The notes beneath the pieces were generated by a model, which saw nothing but the letters and a program-made list of their open reading frames with translations, made no database searches and was not told the DNA's origin. From Nostoc foliaceum FACHB-393 (GTDB taxonomy: Bacteria; Cyanobacteriota; Cyanobacteriia; Cyanobacteriales; Nostocaceae), in contig NZ_JACJTD010000005.1 in assembly GCF_014698505.1 (NCBI RefSeq), positions 157,825-221,824 on the forward strand: a stretch of 64,000 bases of DNA, given 5' to 3'. Numbering within the stretch: the stretch's first letter is position 1; the number at the start of each line of letters is the position of its first letter. Shown here piece by piece: positions 62,647 to 64,000 of the stretch. The position numbers were made by a program, and so were the translations under genes.

Positions 62647-63876
62647 ATGCAGTTGAATCGAAGTAATTTTCTCAGGTTGCTGATCCAGTCAGAGCCAGGA
62701 AAACCAGCAATATCCAACGGCTTACGAGCTGCATTAGCGTTGGGAGTTCCCATGCTAATTGGGCAACTAATCAACCAAAGGGAAAGCGGATTATTTGTGG
62801 GTTTGATGGCTTACTTTGTCAACTTAGCGAATGTTGGTGGCCCTTACCAAATCAAAGCTAAGGCGATGGCGGCAGCTACTTTAGGAATCGCTGTTTCAGT
62901 ATTTGTAGGTACTCTAGTCGCTAGAGTTCCAGCGTTAGCTGTGGTGCTGACATTTGCCTGGGGACTTGCTTCAGGTTTTGCGTCGCTGTACGGTAATGCT
63001 GGTGCAAATGTCGGTCTGGTGGTAGGGGTATCATTTATTTCCACGATCGCACAGCCAGGAAACTTGGAAATTGCACTGATGCGATCGCTGTTATGTCTCA
63101 TTGCAGGTGGATGGGCGATGTTACTTTCCTTAGTAATGTGGCCTTTTAGACCTTATGACCCACTACGAATAGCTTTGGCTAACTGCTTCAGCGCAATTGC
63201 CAACTACATTCAGGCATTTCTCGGTAAGGTGACAACACCTGAAAATATTCTCGAAATTAGACAGGCATTAGAGACAGCACGGACTACTTTAGGTACTGTA
63301 CGGATTGGACAGCCGGCTCGGAGTTGGATGGATGAGCAATTGTTAGTGCTCATTCAGGATGGCGATCGCTTGCTTGGCTCAGTTATTGCCTTAACAGAGT
63401 TACTCGAAACTCATTTCCAACATCAGCAATATCACGCAGTCCAGCAATTAGTAGACGATGCACTCGAACAAATATCAGTCGTTCTGCAAGCCATAGCAAA
63501 AGTCATATCAGGTAAGCCTGCCAGCATCGATCTGGGAAATCTTAGCCGCATCTGCGAGGCACTGAAGGAACAAGAAAATCTGCAAAGAAAAGCAATTGCT
63601 GGGAGTGAGACAGACTACACAACTCTCGTTGCTTTCACTAACCTAGTGCTGATGATTGAAAAGCTGATCAAGCAATTGCAATATACCGCTCAGACAGCTA
63701 AATCTCTGGTAGATCACAGCAAAATCAGTCGCCGAGATGTAGATACACATCTTTTAGTTAACAACGAACAGCGATCGCTCTTAAATTTACTCAAAGAAAA
63801 CCTCACTTTAGAATCAGCAATATTTCGCCATGCTCTCCGCATTGCTGTAACTCTAGCTGTAGGCGTAATCTTATAG
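62647..63876 (+). pseudogene. FUSC-family membrane protein, 3' end lost beside an IS insertion
   Basis: 409 residues. It has six N-terminal membrane helices (LRAALALGVPMLIGQLI, AMAAATLGIAVSVFVGTLVA, VVLTFAWGLASGFASLYGN, and on), a long cytoplasmic helical region (about 190-385), and the beginning of the second membrane block (FRHALRIAVTLAVGVIL), where the frame stops. FUSC/YccS-like proteins are normally about 650-750 residues with a complete second block, which here should continue with a YKLL..GYW-like sequence. The stop is followed 63 bases later by an IS5-type transposase start, so the gene was probably interrupted by that IS. Family members are thought to export aromatic acids or act at the envelope. 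The truncated product is likely non-functional. AATG context: ATG at 62647 with weak ribosome site. Confidence 0.82.
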
Positions 63877-63939
63877 AATCCATTTGACATCTTTTACTAT
63901 CTTGAAGTACAGTTACCGCAAAAGCCGTATCCAGCAGTC

Positions 63940-64000
63940 ATGCCGTACTCTAGCAGCCTAACAGACGAAGAGTGGGAAATCCTTGAACCCCTACTGCCGA
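63940..64000 (+). mobile_element. IS5-family-like transposase, start of gene (cut by right edge)
   Basis: Twenty codons are visible: MPYSSSLTDEEWEILEPLLP. The LTDEEWEILEPLLP motif is the N-terminus of IS5-group (DUF4096-type) DDE transposases, which are common in cyanobacteria. The left end of the IS must lie between about 63870 and 63890, where the FUSC frame is lost. The catalytic DDE residues and right end lie outside the window. Confidence 0.8.

Overview
The window looks like chromosomal DNA of a filamentous, probably heterocyst-forming cyanobacterium (Nostoc/Calothrix-like). The HIP1 octamer GCGATCGC is scattered throughout. There are short tandem repeats typical of these genomes (CCCCTGC runs, AATTCGT runs) and many small palindromic interspersed repeats. 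The gene families are also cyanobacterial: a GlcD-type glycolate dehydrogenase subunit, a multi-PAS receptor with an ethylene-receptor-like membrane domain, SLH/DUF1565 proteins, a phosphoketolase and an alpha-glucan phosphorylase. No rRNA, tRNA or CRISPR array was recognised.

Layout. 1-6.4 kb: the end of an exopolysaccharide cluster on the + strand (sugar transferase, CapK-like adenylating enzyme, ATP-grasp ligase, DegT aminotransferase, and a Wzz/BY-kinase split by a -1 frameshift). 7-14 kb: mostly single small genes (aldo/keto reductase, DUF2214, DUF1499, DUF4112, MAPEG, DUF2795, several hypotheticals) separated by repeat-rich gaps. 14.7-26 kb: TPR protein, aminotransferase, YjbQ-type protein, a Rieske oxygenase facing an SDR/hydrolase pair, a WD40 protein and glcD. 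26-39 kb: signalling and membrane maintenance: a 1.49-kaa ethylene-receptor-like/PAS/GGDEF/EAL protein, a PP2C phosphatase, an NfeD/SPFH pair, a GTPase and a hybrid histidine kinase. 39.7-46 kb: metabolism (class III alcohol dehydrogenase, AvtA-like aminotransferase, RimM, phosphoketolase). 46-59.6 kb: accessory region with an orphan eCIS-core-like/toxin-like protein, an SLH/beta-helix surface protein, an operon of three exported HEAT-repeat paralogues, and a pentapeptide-repeat membrane protein. 59.7-64 kb: alpha-glucan phosphorylase and a FUSC-family gene cut short beside an IS5-type transposase that runs off the right edge.

Most notable observations. (1) Two homologous non-autonomous mobile elements (50072-50327 and 59253-59554), in opposite orientation, have about 20-bp terminal inverted repeats and 11-bp target duplications. 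Each carries its own internally homogenised array of a 21-bp repeat; the two units differ at only 3 of 21 positions. They bracket the SLH/HEAT/pentapeptide block, and one sits inside two further nested repeats. (2) Three tandem, translationally linked HEAT-repeat proteins all start with a membrane or signal segment and all end in the same Cys-x11-Cys tail (PAICR...RC). This looks like an undescribed family signature. (3) An eCIS-core-like protein has ten 12-residue repeats of two classes and a C-terminal effector-like domain. (4) A putative ethylene receptor is fused to an apparently intact diguanylate cyclase and phosphodiesterase. (5) The BY-kinase frameshift coincides with an in-phase T_TTA_AAG slippery heptamer.

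All family assignments were made by eye from motifs; no database search was run.
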